Source of the DNA: Oasisia sp. SBJ-2009
Taxonomy: Eukaryota; Annelida; Polychaeta; Sabellida; Siboglinidae
Assembly (NCBI GenBank): GCA_964017155.1
Contig: OZ024856.1
Location: 45,517,610 to 45,581,609 of the forward strand
Direction: 5' to 3'
Length of the DNA: 64,000 nt
This document shows, piece after piece, positions 12,301-25,000 of the stretch. The position numbers and the translations under genes are program-made. The notes beneath the pieces are model-generated. The model saw nothing but the letters and a program-made list of their open reading frames with translations, did no database searches and had not been told where the DNA came from. Each line of letters begins with the position of its first letter. Position 1 is the stretch's first letter.

Positions 12301-13400
12301 ACTTTTTGTGATGTTTTTATTTTATAAGAAAACATATGTGACTTTGAAAAACAGAATACATGTTTTTGTAGTGATTAAAATTGCTGATTTATCTAATAAT
12401 AATGGCAACTTGTTCCTAAGACTAACTAATGCCACACAAATTAAATAATCAAAACAATGTTTTCCTTTAGAATTGTTTGCCTGTTCAGGGAGATCAACTT
12501 CTCATACCAGTGTGTAATTTGGCTGAAAAATGGCTAACACAAAGCACAACTTAACCCTTGCATTCTTTGTGTGTGTCTGTATTTGGCTTGGTGTGGGTAG
12601 AACAATGACAATATTGTGTATTGTAGGTTCCCATTTGGTGATGAAGGCGATACAAGCAATGGTGACAGACGACTGTGATGAGGTAGGTGGTGGGAGGTGT
12701 CATTTATAAAGTAAAAAACTAAAAACCCTTTTTCTGGTGAAAAAACAGATGGTTACTAAAACTACTAACATTAGAGAACTTGAACATAAAAAATGGTTGG
12801 CAGTACCCCTTCAAATTAATTCCAGTATTAAGAATGTTTTATTAAAATAATAAATAAAATAGAATGGAAAAAATCTACCATCAACAATGTGTTTGTTAAA
12901 CATTTGACATATCTTAGTACAGACTACAGTAAATACAAGCACCAACGTATTGCAGTTTTACAAAATATGGCTATCTTAGTCCTAGTTGAAGATATATTGG
13001 ATTGTACAAGCATAAGGTAATAATTATGTAGTAAACAAGTAGGTTGGATTAATTATGTACGTGGCAATGACAATACATGGGCCTGCAATTATAATTTAAA
13101 CTTGATAATATAAAGTATTTTAAAACAGTAATAAAAAGTTGCACATGTTAAATTAAATCAGTCGAAATAAAATAACATTTATTAATTATGATAAGTGCAC
13201 TAAAGTAAAAATGAATAATTTGCATCGTTAAATGTTGTTTTTCTTATATTTTCACTCACCAGGTGGTGCTGGAGACTGAGGTGACAAACAAAGCAGCCTT
13301 GCGGCTTTACGAGAACCTGGGCTTCGTGCACGACAAGCGACTCTTTCGATATTACTTGAATGGCGTCGATGCACTGCGACTGAAGCTTTGGCTCCGATGA
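8759..13400 (+). CDS. NAA30: N-alpha-acetyltransferase 30, NatC catalytic subunit (4 exons, 316 aa)
   Basis: Join 8759-9391, 11486-11609, 12627-12682, 13263-13400; phases 0, 1, 0 all agree. The product is the GNAT-fold catalytic subunit of NatC, which (with NAA35 and NAA38) acetylates N-terminal Met followed by a hydrophobic residue. Residues 1-168 are a polar, low-complexity extension, as in vertebrate NAA30. Residues 169-316 are the GNAT domain: [31 protein letters not shown], the strand RGYIAMLA, the acetyl-CoA loop RRRGIG (248-253), and the ending [27 protein letters not shown]. The GNAT region is nearly identical to the vertebrate protein. Start chosen at the ATG of 8759 (MADEE); nothing in frame upstream is preferable. 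Confidence 0.96.
9392..11485 (+). other. NAA30: NAA30 intron 1 (GC-AG)
   Basis: About 2.1 kb, AT-rich, containing a TTAA-flanked inverted-repeat element at 10010-10726. No other gene seen. Confidence 0.85.
10010..10726. mobile_element. TTAA-flanked inverted-repeat element (piggyBac-type MITE)
   Basis: TTAA stands at both ends (10010-10013 and 10723-10726), inside which terminal inverted repeats start AGGACAAA. The arms are about 100 bp (10014-10113 and 10623-10722) and still pair closely: the word CCACATATACTCA of one is mirrored in TGAGTATATGTGG of the other. TTAA target duplication is characteristic of piggyBac-superfamily transposons. No transposase is recognisable inside; the 91-codon minus frame at 10230-10505 resembles nothing I know. 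Confidence 0.75.
11486..11609 (+). CDS. NAA30: NAA30 exon 2
   Basis: Residues 212-253: [20 protein letters not shown] through RRRGIG, the acetyl-CoA pyrophosphate-binding motif. The donor GTCAGT follows the first base of a Gly codon (phase 1). Confidence 0.95.
11610..12626 (+). other. NAA30: NAA30 intron 2
   Basis: AT-rich, 1.0 kb; I see nothing beyond intron sequence. Confidence 0.8.
12627..12682 (+). CDS. NAA30: NAA30 exon 3
   Basis: 56 nt encoding [19 protein letters not shown] between TTGTAG and GTAGGT. It corresponds to the helix after the acetyl-CoA loop of the GNAT fold. Confidence 0.95.
12683..13262 (+). other. NAA30: NAA30 intron 3 with a small LINE 5'-end relic
   Basis: At about 12722-12780 the sequence (CCCTTTTTCTGGTGAAAAAA, CAGATGGTTACTAAAACT) is a diverged copy of the 5' leader of the plus-strand LINE at 3569-3610 (CCCTTTCCCGTAAAAAAAC, AGATTGTTACGAAAACA). 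The rest is AT-rich with no recognised content. Confidence 0.5.
13263..13400 (+). CDS. NAA30: NAA30 exon 4 and stop
   Basis: Encodes [20 protein letters not shown] and the conserved C-terminus ending KLWLR, then TGA at 13398-13400. Confidence 0.96.
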   Translation: MVLETEVTNKAALRLYENLGFVHDKRLFRYYLNGVDALRLKLWLR

Positions 13401-14406
13401 GCTACCAAAATAGTAGTTGCACTAGCACGTTATCCGGCATGTACAAGTTGGGTGTGCGTAAAGGAGTGATCGGCAACAGTGTTGTGGCAGTGTAGAAACG
13501 TTCAACATTATGTGGTCATCATTAGCGCGGTCGCGAGAACGTGAATATTTACATAGAAGAGTGAGCCGTTTGTTATGTGTTGGTGTACAGCATGTGTGCA
13601 GCTAGCAAGAAAATCTGCGAATGGATTATGTAACATATTAGCCACCCATTCATCAGCAGATAAAGACTTGTCAGCAATGTTGCGTTTTTGTCAGCACCTG
13701 TCAGTTGGAATGTGATGTGTCCTGGGACATTTATATGTGGCAAAAATCGATCAGATTCACCGTTGATCCCTGTCAATATCTGTTCATTTGGTTGCTTTTC
13801 ATGTTTAACCCTGTCTTGTGTTTTCTGTTGGATTGTTTTCCTTTTGTTTTTATGACAAAATCCACGTGTCCATATTTTATATCGGGGTGGTCATATAACT
13901 TCACTGTCCTAAAAAATGAAGTGTTTGATTGATTGTTTTACCATGCAGAAAATCACTACAACGCCGCCACCTGTTGAGTGGAAAATGTATTAATGCACAT
14001 TGATGCTATTGTGGATGTCAGAACCTGGCAGTGTGGTGGTTATTTTCCTGGCAACATAATGTCACATCCATAGCATCTGATGGCTGTCAATTGTGGTGTG
14101 GGACAGCTCAAAATATTACAACTCGCATGTGTGGGTGGGTGGCTGGATGGCTGGTGGTATGGAGCAATATGAAACTATGGATTTTCGACTTGGAGACCAC
14201 CCCTTAGATTGGAAAAGCACGATCTGGCGAAATGTGGTAATATATCATTGGGTGTTGTCAGATTTTCACATGAAGCGGTCTTGTGGGGCAGAGCAGGTCT
14301 ACGTATACCTCATACTGTCTGCCGCGCACCATCATTACCCCTTTGTACAAGAGACTTACAACTGCGCCTTGGCCGTACTTGGGCGACCAAGTACCATGGC
14401 AATAAA
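13401..14406 (+). other. NAA30: Probable NAA30 3' UTR
   Basis: No other gene is seen. The first canonical AATAAA downstream of the stop is at 14401-14406, giving a 3' UTR of about 1 kb if used. Transcript ends cannot be fixed from sequence alone. Confidence 0.4.
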
Positions 14407-15719
14407 ATATGAATTTTGACGTATTGTTGACATTTATTGACACACATTTGACACAGTGATATTTTCACTGTATTGGTAATGTAGTTGAACTGTTATGGTT
14501 ATAACATGGTCATCCTAGGACATCCCTGTGACAACAGAGAACAGAAGTTACGAGTAGAATGCTAAAAACATGAACTTGCTTTTCAGGTAACTTTGGGCCT
14601 CTCCCAAATGTGACTTTAATACTGGTGTTCCACTATAAAATTATCTGGTATGGTTGGCATAGCAGTAGTTAAAAATCCGGAAACGTGATAATAATTTTGT
14701 ATCAAGTTTTGATACCCGTTTATGAATGTTTTCTACTTGTATCAATTCTGTGCTGCTGCTAAGACTTCTGTTTGACAGATGTTGTGGAAAGGACGTTCTA
14801 CTGGTATTATTCCAGTGATGACAAATTTGATCCTTCCATGATAATGAATGTTAAAAAAAAGTAAAATTGACAATTGCTTAATTTATATTATAATGTATTA
14901 CAAAGTGCAAATTGCTTAATTTAGATTTTATGCAATACAAACGTTAGTGGCAGCACAGTTATTGGTGTCTAAATTAACATGGAATATATGTGTTTGATGA
15001 GGAACTGACCATTTTCTTTTGTTGAGTGCTGACAAATAAGCACTGGAACACCAAACAAAATCTTGCATTTCTGCCAAAGTTGATCTTGACAGGCTGCCAT
15101 GCTGGGTCAATGTACTGTAATATAAATAAATATATTTATTATCTGGTGTGCATTTATAATCTATCACAATTATTGTATGATGCAAATCACAGGCTTTAAT
15201 GCACACCTCTGAAGACCTTGTCATCACTCCTCAGTTTGTTCTCAGTTGTCCTGACTTGTCACATGCATCTCCCTCCCTCCGCCTTCCATCACCTCCTCCT
15301 TCCCTATTTGTATTCTCCCATCCCTCCACCCCATCAGCCCACTCTAGTTGTCAACAGTTTACATTTCTGTGTAATTGTTGCAGTCTGTCTGTTGCATGTG
15401 TGTAGTTGAAAGTCTGGGGGGTATTGTTGGAGGTTTGTTAAATCTTGTTTTAGAAGGGGGTTGTGAGTCTTAGGGAGGGTGTAATGGGAAATCTGAAGGG
15501 GCCCGGTGCAGTTGGCGTTTCGATTGTTGAACACCTGGATGGAAGTATAGTGGGTTTAAACTGTGAAGTAATGTGCCTAATATGAATGAGTATATTCATT
15601 ACGAACTAATGCCACTGTTCCCACTGCAGCAGCCAGCAGGTTGATAGCTATGTCTATGGGAAGTTGAGTCAACGTTGTAGTGTTTACATTTTTCCGGGCG
15701 TTAAAAAAGTTGTCGTTTC
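14407..15719. other. Intergenic, nothing recognised
   Basis: AT-rich sequence between NAA30 and the WDR81 upstream region. Contains a C/T-rich stretch at about 15250-15340. Short open frames here show no family features. Confidence 0.5.
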
Positions 15720-15731
15720 TGCGCATGCGCA
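15720..15731. promoter_or_regulatory. NRF1-type palindrome TGCGCATGCGCA
   Basis: A perfect 12-bp palindrome identical to the consensus NRF1 site, about 1 kb upstream of the WDR81 start codon. It may belong to a promoter in either direction; no transcript is assignable. Confidence 0.4.
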
Positions 15732-16315
15732 AATCAGTCGTCATTAGCTACCTTCCCGCTGAATCTCATATTATTATTAAATACATTTTAGTCTGATACA
15801 CTGTATATCGACCATAATTTTGATAGCAAGCGTAAATCACGTGACTGAAGTGCGCCACAATCCGTGATAGTAATTTAAACAATTTTAATATATTGCACGA
15901 CACTTTAAGGCTTAAAGACTCTTCACACAATAATCAGAACAGGATAACGACTAACGCGTGGTTTTTATATCATAATATGTTTTGTTGCGTTTCGCTGTAC
16001 AGTGATGCAACTTTACTGCATGCATCCGAATTTCAACAAAATATACGACAAAAAGCTCGTGTTCATGCAGCCATTATAATAAATGCGTGATTTGTGACTG
16101 TGACGTAAATCGCCAAACGTCCCGCAGTGCACGAGCCAGGTGAAACCCGAATCAAATAAAACCGTTAGTTTGCGTTCTAGACATTTTCTGCGTCCGGATG
16201 CGTAGTTCTAGAGTATAAGTTTCCACACACAGCGGATAAACAGTACGTTTTACAACACGTTTGTACGCCATAGATCGACTTAATATTAGGTCGGCTAAAC
16301 CAAATATATGTCACC

Positions 16316-16528
16316 ATGATGACCTTCAAAAATCAAGAATATTTGGCGCCCGAGACGCAAGCAGAACGCGACGGAGTCGGAGAGGCGAAGGCCGAAGCCG
16401 AATGCCAAAGTTGCCAAGCCCAATGCAAAAGCACCTCAGACATGAACAGAATCGAGGAGGAAGACTGCACGTCTAGCCATAGTATATTAATTACTAATTC
16501 AGGTGATGGTACGTATATAAAACAATAG
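16316..16528 (+). CDS. Unexplained small ORF upstream of WDR81 (70 codons; possible first exon)
   Basis: The ATG sits in a good context (TCACCATGATG). The predicted peptide is acidic, rich in Glu, Ala and Cys (AECQSCQAQCKS, EEEDCTSS), and ends in an open stretch with candidate donors (CAG/GTGATG and ATG/GTACGT at about 16500-16512). It matches no family I know. Splicing from either donor to WDR81 exon 2 would be out of the WDR81 frame, so it is not a simple alternative start of that gene. It may be a chance ORF. Confidence 0.25.
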   Translation: MMTFKNQEYLAPETQAERDGVGEAKAEAECQSCQAQCKSTSDMNRIEEEDCTSSHSILITNSGDGTYIKQ

Positions 16529-16628
16529 ACTAAACAATAGAGGCTTATGACGAGTTACATAACAATTTTTTTCCATTTCATGATCAATCGGGACAACTCC
16601 GGTAGGTGGCGCCAGTTATGCTGCCTTC

Positions 16629-16640
16629 AGCGGAAGATGG
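16629..16640 (+). promoter_or_regulatory. WDR81: ETS-like site in the WDR81 proximal promoter
   Basis: AGCGGAAGATGG carries a CGGAAG ETS core about 85 nt before the WDR81 start codon. The ATG within it would open a 17-codon uORF ending before the main start if transcription begins upstream. Function is inferred from position only. Confidence 0.35.
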
Positions 16641-16718
16641 TCGAGGGGGAGGATGTATTTCGTAGGCTAGCGTTTTCTATAATTTGGTGACAGGAGGCGG
16701 CGTTGCATTCAGTCCGAA

Positions 16719-16805
16719 ATGGATGCCAGCGCACTGCTTCGACAAGATCTAAACGTCCCAGATGCGTGTTACAGGAACTTGTCGGAAAGCAGATTTGTGT
16801 GTTTG
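16719..16805 (+). CDS. WDR81: WDR81 exon 1 (start codon)
   Basis: 29 codons, [15 protein letters not shown] to FVCL. It aligns with the vertebrate N-terminus (ELLRSVERDL, VALVPARWL) and joins exon 2 as FVCL/VHGRWL. An in-frame stop at 16680-16682 with no ATG in between fixes the start. Donor GTAGGT. Confidence 0.88.
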
Positions 16806-18602
16806 GTAGGTTACTGGCGACGATAAATGGCCAATAATACGACGACAGGATATAATTCCATACCGTGCAAACACAGGCTGTCTGCTTCTGTAAAGCTGGC
16901 GAGTGACAGACGGAAGCGGCGGTTGACAACGGCTGCGCTCATATCATATGATACAATATATATTGTCTTTTAAAAGTCATTCAATTTGGAAGCGTTTGTG
17001 GTTCAGTTAATTAGACAAAGCAAAGGGAATGCCAGACAATGCCTGTGATTTGCTACAAATAAGCGGAAATTAAAAGTGAAATTATTGTTTTACCCAGTGT
17101 CAGTGAACCATTCTTTGTGTTATATGGCTCTAAGAGTCTAAGGGAGGCCTAACTCTAAACAGTTGCATGTCGTCAGTATACTCATGACTCAAAATTGCTA
17201 GACCTACCAGTTCCAAAAAGCATGTCAGTGAAATTTCATGTTTTACTAACGTTCTTGTCTATTAATTCACTAACACAAATTCATAATACCTCGTACTGAT
17301 TCTTGTAGGCTCCTATATGTTGTGGTCATGATCGAATGATAGAAAGACTTAATGTGCCATGTCACATATGTCCTCGACGATATGTCCTAAATTTATTATG
17401 AAGTTATTTTTGTGCTTTAATATAATATGTATATTTTATTAATATGATAATATAGTCTTCACATAAATCTGTTGATATATTAGCACAAATGTTGGCATCT
17501 GTGTAGAGCATTTCGAGTCCATTGCATATTTTAACTGTTACTTAGCATTTTGTTTTTGGGTCATATCGTCCATAATAATTGGGACAAAAGGACTTGGGAC
17601 AGATGTGACGTCTTAGGGCATAACGTCTATAACTCCCATAGGCTCATGGTGCATATATGATGCATGGCTTTTAACGCAGTATCCTTACAACATTTGGGTT
17701 TTGCTGGTCTATTTTTAGAAGTACCTCACTCAAACAAATGTCTAGTAGTTTGCACAGTTTGACAGAATATACATTTGAGATCTAGCACATACATCAGATG
17801 CAGTAGATATCATGGAAAAAATTGTAAGATGACATAAAACATTACGACGGATACTTTGTGCCCCAAGCAGTATATCTAATGGTGTTATGTAGAATTGAGC
17901 TCTGTGTAAATATTGGCTAGTCTGATGTTCCACTTGGGGCATTTCCACCAACTTGGGGCACAGTTCAATCCTTCTGTTCTAGAAGCATGCCCTGCAGCAG
18001 CTTTAATTGACAACTATAAACACTGACAAGAATTCTTGTCAGCATTTGTATCTGTTTGGTCATACTAGTTTTATTAATTTCCTCTCTACTTAGCTGATCA
18101 CATCAGTTTTATGAAACATCATTGCAGTATAGAAAAGTCATCCAAATGTAAAAATTTGCCACTGCCCACTGTAGATATTTTTTATTTATGTTCACGGTAC
18201 TATTTGAGGGAAATGTCCCAAGAGGGCCATTAGACTTAGACTATTCTGTCTATGCCCAGGATAAATGCAGTCTATGTGCATCTAGGGAAGATGTCGTTCT
18301 AGTTGTAGGCCTACTTATCCGTTAATCTTACATGGCAGCACTGAACACTGACGGACGTTTTAAGTTTTTAGGATTTACTTATTTATTTATTATTCACAGC
18401 TGTTTTTAGTATTTTTACAATCATAATAATAATATTATTATAAGTATTTTTATTATTATTAGTATGTATTTTTATGATAATTTATTTCGATATTTGATGC
18501 CATGTTTTATGATTTTTTTACTTTTAGTCTCTTTTTATGATATGTTGTAATAGCGCCTTCGAACAAGGTAACTTGGATTTATGGCGCTATATAAATGCTT
18601 TT

Positions 18603-18634
<32 letters not shown>

Positions 18635-21600
18635 AAGTGCTAAAAATGTGCGTATTTCCTAGTTCTGCAGTTATTGCTAACTGATCAAGAATATTACCAT
18701 AATTTCATTGTAATTTCATTGCATTGTAAATGACCATGAAAGCTGTGAATCACGATGTTATCTTACATGCCTGAACTTAATTTGTCCATTTGCAGATTTT
18801 ACAAAATATGATAATGGCTTTGTGTTAGCATCAGGATGAAATCTGCGGGGAGTCACAGACTCTTTTACTATGATACAAAGCTCTTAAAGAAAATTCATTG
18901 TTAAAAAATTCCTGTTAAATGAAGAGTATCAAAATGCAAATATCCATTACCGTAGGATACATAATTGACAATTTTCTGCTAGCGTGTCATGGTGTTAACA
19001 GTTTTCACTTTTTCAAGATCAGTGGTGGTAAGGATCAACATTTATTTTAGGGTAAAAATTGTGTTTAAGAGATTTGAACAATGTTAATGAAATAGTCCCG
19101 TGATGCATTGCAAAAACTTTGTTAAGCAATAAAAAATGGATTCTGAATAGATTCATACATTTGTCATATGTTTTGTTGAAATTTTGGCTTCAGATTTCTT
19201 TATGACAAAAACAGCAGAAAGTTGTTAATGTGATAAATGTATGTTTGGACTGTGAGATGTCATGCTGCAATATGAGTATATGTCAGCCATTATCAAAGGC
19301 CACATTTGCTGGAAGTCTTGTGCATAATGCGAAACCTACTTGATTGCTAGGGGACGCTGATATGCAACTTGGGCCAGTGACATATTCACGCTCTGCGCAT
19401 GCTGTTTATTTCTTTTTAATTGATCTTTTAATAATTTTATACTCCACTGTTATAAATTGTTAACAAATGCTGGATGTAATGAATGAATGCGACGTAATGG
19501 TGGTTGACAGCATGAGGCCTGGAGTTGCATATTCTGGCTTATTAGTTCTGTAGGTACCTTATTATAATTGTAACATAAACATACTGGATCCAAAAATTTA
19601 TATAACTAATTTACAAATGCATGTACCCAGGTTCATGGGAGATGGTTGAAGCTACTGCAGCGCCACCATGTGGTGGAAAACGTGACTGCCGATAAATACT
19701 TCACAAGTGACGAGTGTCAGTTGCATCTGGCAGCGTCATACAAAAATGTTCCGGCGCCTTGGACCCGAGTCTGTGTCAAAGTCATTCAGAAGTCCAACAG
19801 CTACATTCATAGGTTTGTGTGTATTTTGTCATGCATGCCATGGTTATTTCAATCAAACAATGGGTTCACAAATTTATTATTATTTAGGCTCTGTCAAGTA
19901 ATAAAAAATCAGTTTTTGTGTTGTGTATCGTTTCACTTCTATAAACCACAGGGCTTTGCTCAGTGATGTGTATCTGTTAGGCAGAGCAGCATTATTGAGA
20001 ACTACAGAATTCACTCTATAAACCATTTTAGTGCTACAGCACTCAGATGTTATGATCACTGAATACGGCATTCCCAGTGACTTGACATGAAAATTGACTG
20101 CATCAGTCCAGAACTAAAGATTTTTGCTGCAGTAACGCATTTTATCAATTGATAGGAACATTGTATATGTTCTGAAAGCTGAATACTCAACAAATAATGT
20201 AGGTTAGGATATATTTTTATTTCATAATCATAAACCTGATAAATACATCATTCATGATTAGCATACTGACTGAATATACTGTCATTATTAGTTGCAGGTT
20301 TACCTCTGTCGGAGACAAATTACATTACTAATATTATAAAAACAATTTATCTAAGTAATTTGTTACTTTGTAAATCACTGCTGATGACATAAGTATTTTG
20401 CACTCAGTTACATGAAAATAAACATCTAAAAATTATTCAGTCTGTTCTTGGCACTGTTGCAATGGTCTGGCATCAGCCTAAGAGAATATATAGAACATGT
20501 GCCTCCATATAGCGATTTGGATAGCAGAAATTGTCAATACTGCTGGATGGGCTTATCACATAATATGCGGGTGCTGGATGGGCTTATCTTAGTGAAATTG
20601 GTAATAAAACAGATATGGTATAATGTGTACGTGTATGTAAGATAACTTAGAAAAGATTCATTTGTACAATTTACACTTTATCATATTCATGTCCGAGCAC
20701 CAAAGTTTTTAGTAAAATGACCCATTGTTGATAATGGAATGTGAATGGGCTTCCACAAATCCACGTTAGTCGCTAGAGGCGCTTATACGCTGAGACCGTA
20801 GTTGTGTCTCAGCGCCTCCAGTGACTAACGTGGATTTATTTGCATGTTTTGCTGAACGCTTGTTTAAATCATCCTCAATTAGCTATTTACCGTGCAGGCG
20901 CGTAGCGAGCGAGAGTTTGTATGTTGGCATGCCGTATGCGTGGTCAATAGACAGAACAGCATGCCGTATGTTCAATAGACAGAACAGCCAAAACAACGCC
21001 ATCTTAGCACTGAATTCAATCAAACGTCCCGCGACGTTTCATCGACTGTAAATGTACACTAATGTAGATATTATGCTTTCATATTGGCGGACATGTTATA
21101 CGATATCAATATTTAACTATGTCTGAAGACGCAGTACTCTCGTGTGATGCATACGGTGAGCTATAGATGATTTGAAACATCCTTTCCGGTATCGAGCCAG
21201 CAAACCTGTCGTCGGGCCACCAGTCGACGTTCCATCGGTTGTAAATGTTCATTAATGTACATATTATACCTTCACATTGACGGACATGTCAGACTGTATC
21301 CATATTTAGTTATGTGTGAGGCTTCGGAGCCATGCGAGTTCAACAGCTGATTTTAGGATGATTTAAACAAGCGTTCCACAAAATGTTTGGAAAACAGTGC
21401 CGCATTTTACACACATCAAGAATACGTAAAAGACGGCACACAGACCCTAGTTGTGGTACCTCATTATCTTGTGGCATTTTGAATGATGGAATGTCTTTTG
21501 TGTGCAGCACACCGAACAGTTGTGTGTGTTCGGATGATGAGGAGCCAACCTTCAGTGAGATGTTGATAACAGCATCCCAGCATGCCTGGCAGCTTACAAG

Positions 21601-21994
21601 TGACACTGCACGCCGACGGTATCATTCGGCTGTAACTTGTGGCAGCACACATAAGGTGGCACCACCTTATAAGGTGAGGATGTAACGTGTATGATTGAGC
21701 TAGAAAATTATTTTATTTTAAATAACTTTCATATATGTGAATAAGTGTGCATGCGTGCGTGCTTGCGTGCGTGCGTGCGTGTGTGTGTCATGTTGTGCGT
21801 GTGTATGTCTCGTGTCTGTGTGTGTCACTGCCAGTGTCACTGTGTGTATGCGTGCGTGTGTGTAGGTGTGTGTCACTGTGTGTGTGTGTATTCGCGTGCG
21901 TGTATGTGTGTGTGTGTGTGCGGGTAGGTGTGTATGGGCGTTGGTGTATCTGTGATATGTGGGACTGTGTGGGTGTGGGACTGTCGGTGTGTAT

Positions 21995-22036
<42 letters not shown>

Positions 22037-25000
22037 GGTATGCTAATAATAATATTAGCCGTTCAGCATTTCTTATGTTATACAGGCCTGTATCACTAAT
22101 TGTGCTATTAATCTTGTTTTCAGGATTTAATTTCTTGCACAAGAACAGCTCTGAAACGAATCTTCAACTGTGACATAATCCCACTCATGTCAAAACAGAG
22201 TGAGTTATCTGGCAACAGAAATGTTCCGGAGACACCCATCTGCCGGCAGTCGTACATGAATCTCACTGGTGCCTATGCAGTGATTGAATCCGAACAAGCG
22301 TTCCACGTCATCCAGCCGTATGTGCAATACTCACTGTACGACACAGTGACTTTCAGTCCGACGCAATTGCAGCGTCACCGTGTGACGTCACTGTTCATCC
22401 TCTATCAAATCCTGCGAGCGATACAGCAGTGTCATGACATGGGTGTGTCTGTCGGTGACTTGCGACTGTCTGACATTTTGATCGACAGTAAACTCTGGGT
22501 ACAGGTTGCTCCGGTGCATTTAGGTCACAGCTGTGGCGAGGTCCAGGGGAGGTCAGCAGCATTGACCAGTGGGCAGGCTGACTCTTTAGGTATGCATCAC
22601 GAGGAAAAGCAGAACCGAACTGATGAACATGCTGGGTGTGACCCCAGCCATACAGATTCAAAAAGGTCATGCTCAATAGATCAACCAATGAATGGCATGT
22701 CCACACAAAGTGACCTGCAAGAAATTGTACAAATGTGGACTTACGGTAAAATATCAAACTTTGACTACTTGATGCTACTGAACCGACTCGCCGGACGCAG
22801 ATCGGGCGATCCGAACCACCATCCGATACTCCCATGGGTGATGAACTTCAGTCAGCCGGACAGCGGCTATCGTGACCTCACTAAGTCAAAGTTCAGACTC
22901 AACAAAGGCGACTACCAGTTGGACCTGACCTATGACAATTCGTTGATGTACGGCCCCAGTGACGAAGCATCTCGCACACCCCAAGATCCACTCCTCATTC
23001 ACCATCATATCACCGACTTCCTGTCCGACATCACGTACTATGTGTACAAGGCACGGCGTACGCCAAAGTCCGTGCTGTGTGCGCATGTACGCAAGAGATG
23101 GGTCCCGAACGAGTATCCAATGTCCATGCAACGACTCTACGACTGGACCCCAGACGAGTGTATCCCAGAATTTTACACCGATCCGACCATGTTCACATCG
23201 CTGCACCACGACCTGCCTGACCTTGAACTGCCATCATGGGCGAGATCGGCCGAGGAGTTTCTCGCAAGACACGTAGCTGTATTGGAGAGTGACCACGTCT
23301 CGAGGCAACTGCATCACTGGATCGACCTGACATTTGGCTACAAGGTTGGTGTTATGTTAGCAGTAACTTTATTTTAGTTTTATTTGCTTGATGTTTCTTT
23401 TGTACAGTGAATCAATATCTATGAAATGTGTTTTCATTTGTTAAATGAATCGGCTTGGTGCAGGGCTTTATGCAGGACCAAATTATTGCCAGTGACACAT
23501 GTTTTGGTGGACACATGGATGTTAACTGTTATATTAAGCCAGTTTACAAACTTTCAAATGTGTCTGATGACCTGAAATGGACTACAAATACATATGTGAC
23601 ACCATTTACACTCACTTTCAAGGCACAACTAACAATATCTATGTTTTTGGAAGACTGCTCCTTCATTTTTTACCAGTCCACCACTCGTCCACCCGTATTT
23701 CTACCTGTCCATATTTGTTTTTACCCGTCCAAATGAAGGGTGGACGGATCTCTGCATAAAGCTATGAATCAATGTCTATGAAATATGTTTTTATTTGTTA
23801 AATGAATCGGCTTGGTGACAGCATTTGTTTGGTAGTATAAGCACGAAACCAAGATTTGATTGTTCTATCTCCGTTTTTTTTTTAGTTACAACTCTAATAA
23901 TGAACTGTCTGTCAACAGCTCAGCGGTAGTGCTGCTGTCCAGGCGAAGAACGTCTGTCTTCAGCTGGTGGATGATCACACTGAGTTCCTCAACCATGGGG
24001 TAGTGCAGCTCTTCACCCATCCTCACCCGCCAAAACTTCTCTCTGACAACTGCCTCCTCAATGCCTCGCTCACTACAGGCATGGAAGACGTTCTCCAGGT
24101 ATGATGTCTTCATGGCGTGTCATAGTAAATGAGAGATTTCTTAAAGCAGTGGTCTGTGCAGCAGTTTTATTTTATGGATCAAGATGGTTGAAAACAGTGG
24201 AAAAAATAGCAGGACAATCTTACGAATCTTTACAGTGGTTTTCTGTGTGCTTTGCATGACATTATGCAGGATAACAAATTTGCCAGTTACACATCATTTT
24301 GGTTTTAAATCAAACCAGATGAGCTGTCCTTTATGACCTGAAATAAACTACAAACACACCTATTTTTAAAGTTTCACCTGACAATATTTGTTTATCAATT
24401 TTGGAAGACCTCTTTTTGCTCCTTCATTTTTTTACCTGCCTGTCCTCTGATATTTATACCTGTCCACAACAGGTTTTATCTGTACAAATGAAGAGTGGCT
24501 GCATCCTTGCATAAAACTACAGTGCTTTGGCTAGGAAATAGTAATTGAATTGATGTTGAGAGTATCAAAATGTATAAAGAGTTCCTACGATACCACTGGT
24601 CTGGTCTACTACATTACTTGCCTGTCATCAGTACAAACACTATCATTGCTGTGAGAGCTTTTTTGGTGAAAGGTTTGTGATTACATTTCATAATGACTGA
24701 TTTTCTTTTGCAGAAAGAGCATAAACACAGAGAGGATAAGCATCTGCACCACAAGAAGTGAGTGGGGCTCACTGCCTGGTTTCCTTAGTTCCATACATTT
24801 GAATCCACTTACTGCCATGTCAAAGAATGGCCAATTTTGTTCTATCAACGTTGCTCCAGTTCACTCACTTATATGAATGTTTTCCAAAGAAGTCAAACTG
24901 ATAAGTCAAGATGGCAAAGTGTCCAACACTCAGCCAGCCTATGGATTGGACACTGTGGAGTGTAATAACTTATACATCTTGTTCTGTTTTAAACATTGTT

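Larger units (their letters stand above)
19813..21507 (+). other. WDR81: WDR81 intron 2
   Basis: 1.7 kb; the right half carries two inverted-repeat structures (20757-20837 and 20845-21384). The rest is plain AT-rich sequence. Confidence 0.75.

Noticed and set aside
16627..16929. 100-codon minus-strand ORF over WDR81 exon 1
   Set aside because: The plus strand here matches the WDR81 N-terminus and splices in phase to exon 2; the minus reading matches nothing.
22395..22835. 146-codon minus-strand ORF opposite WDR81 exon 4
   Set aside because: Shadow of the BEACH-containing exon.
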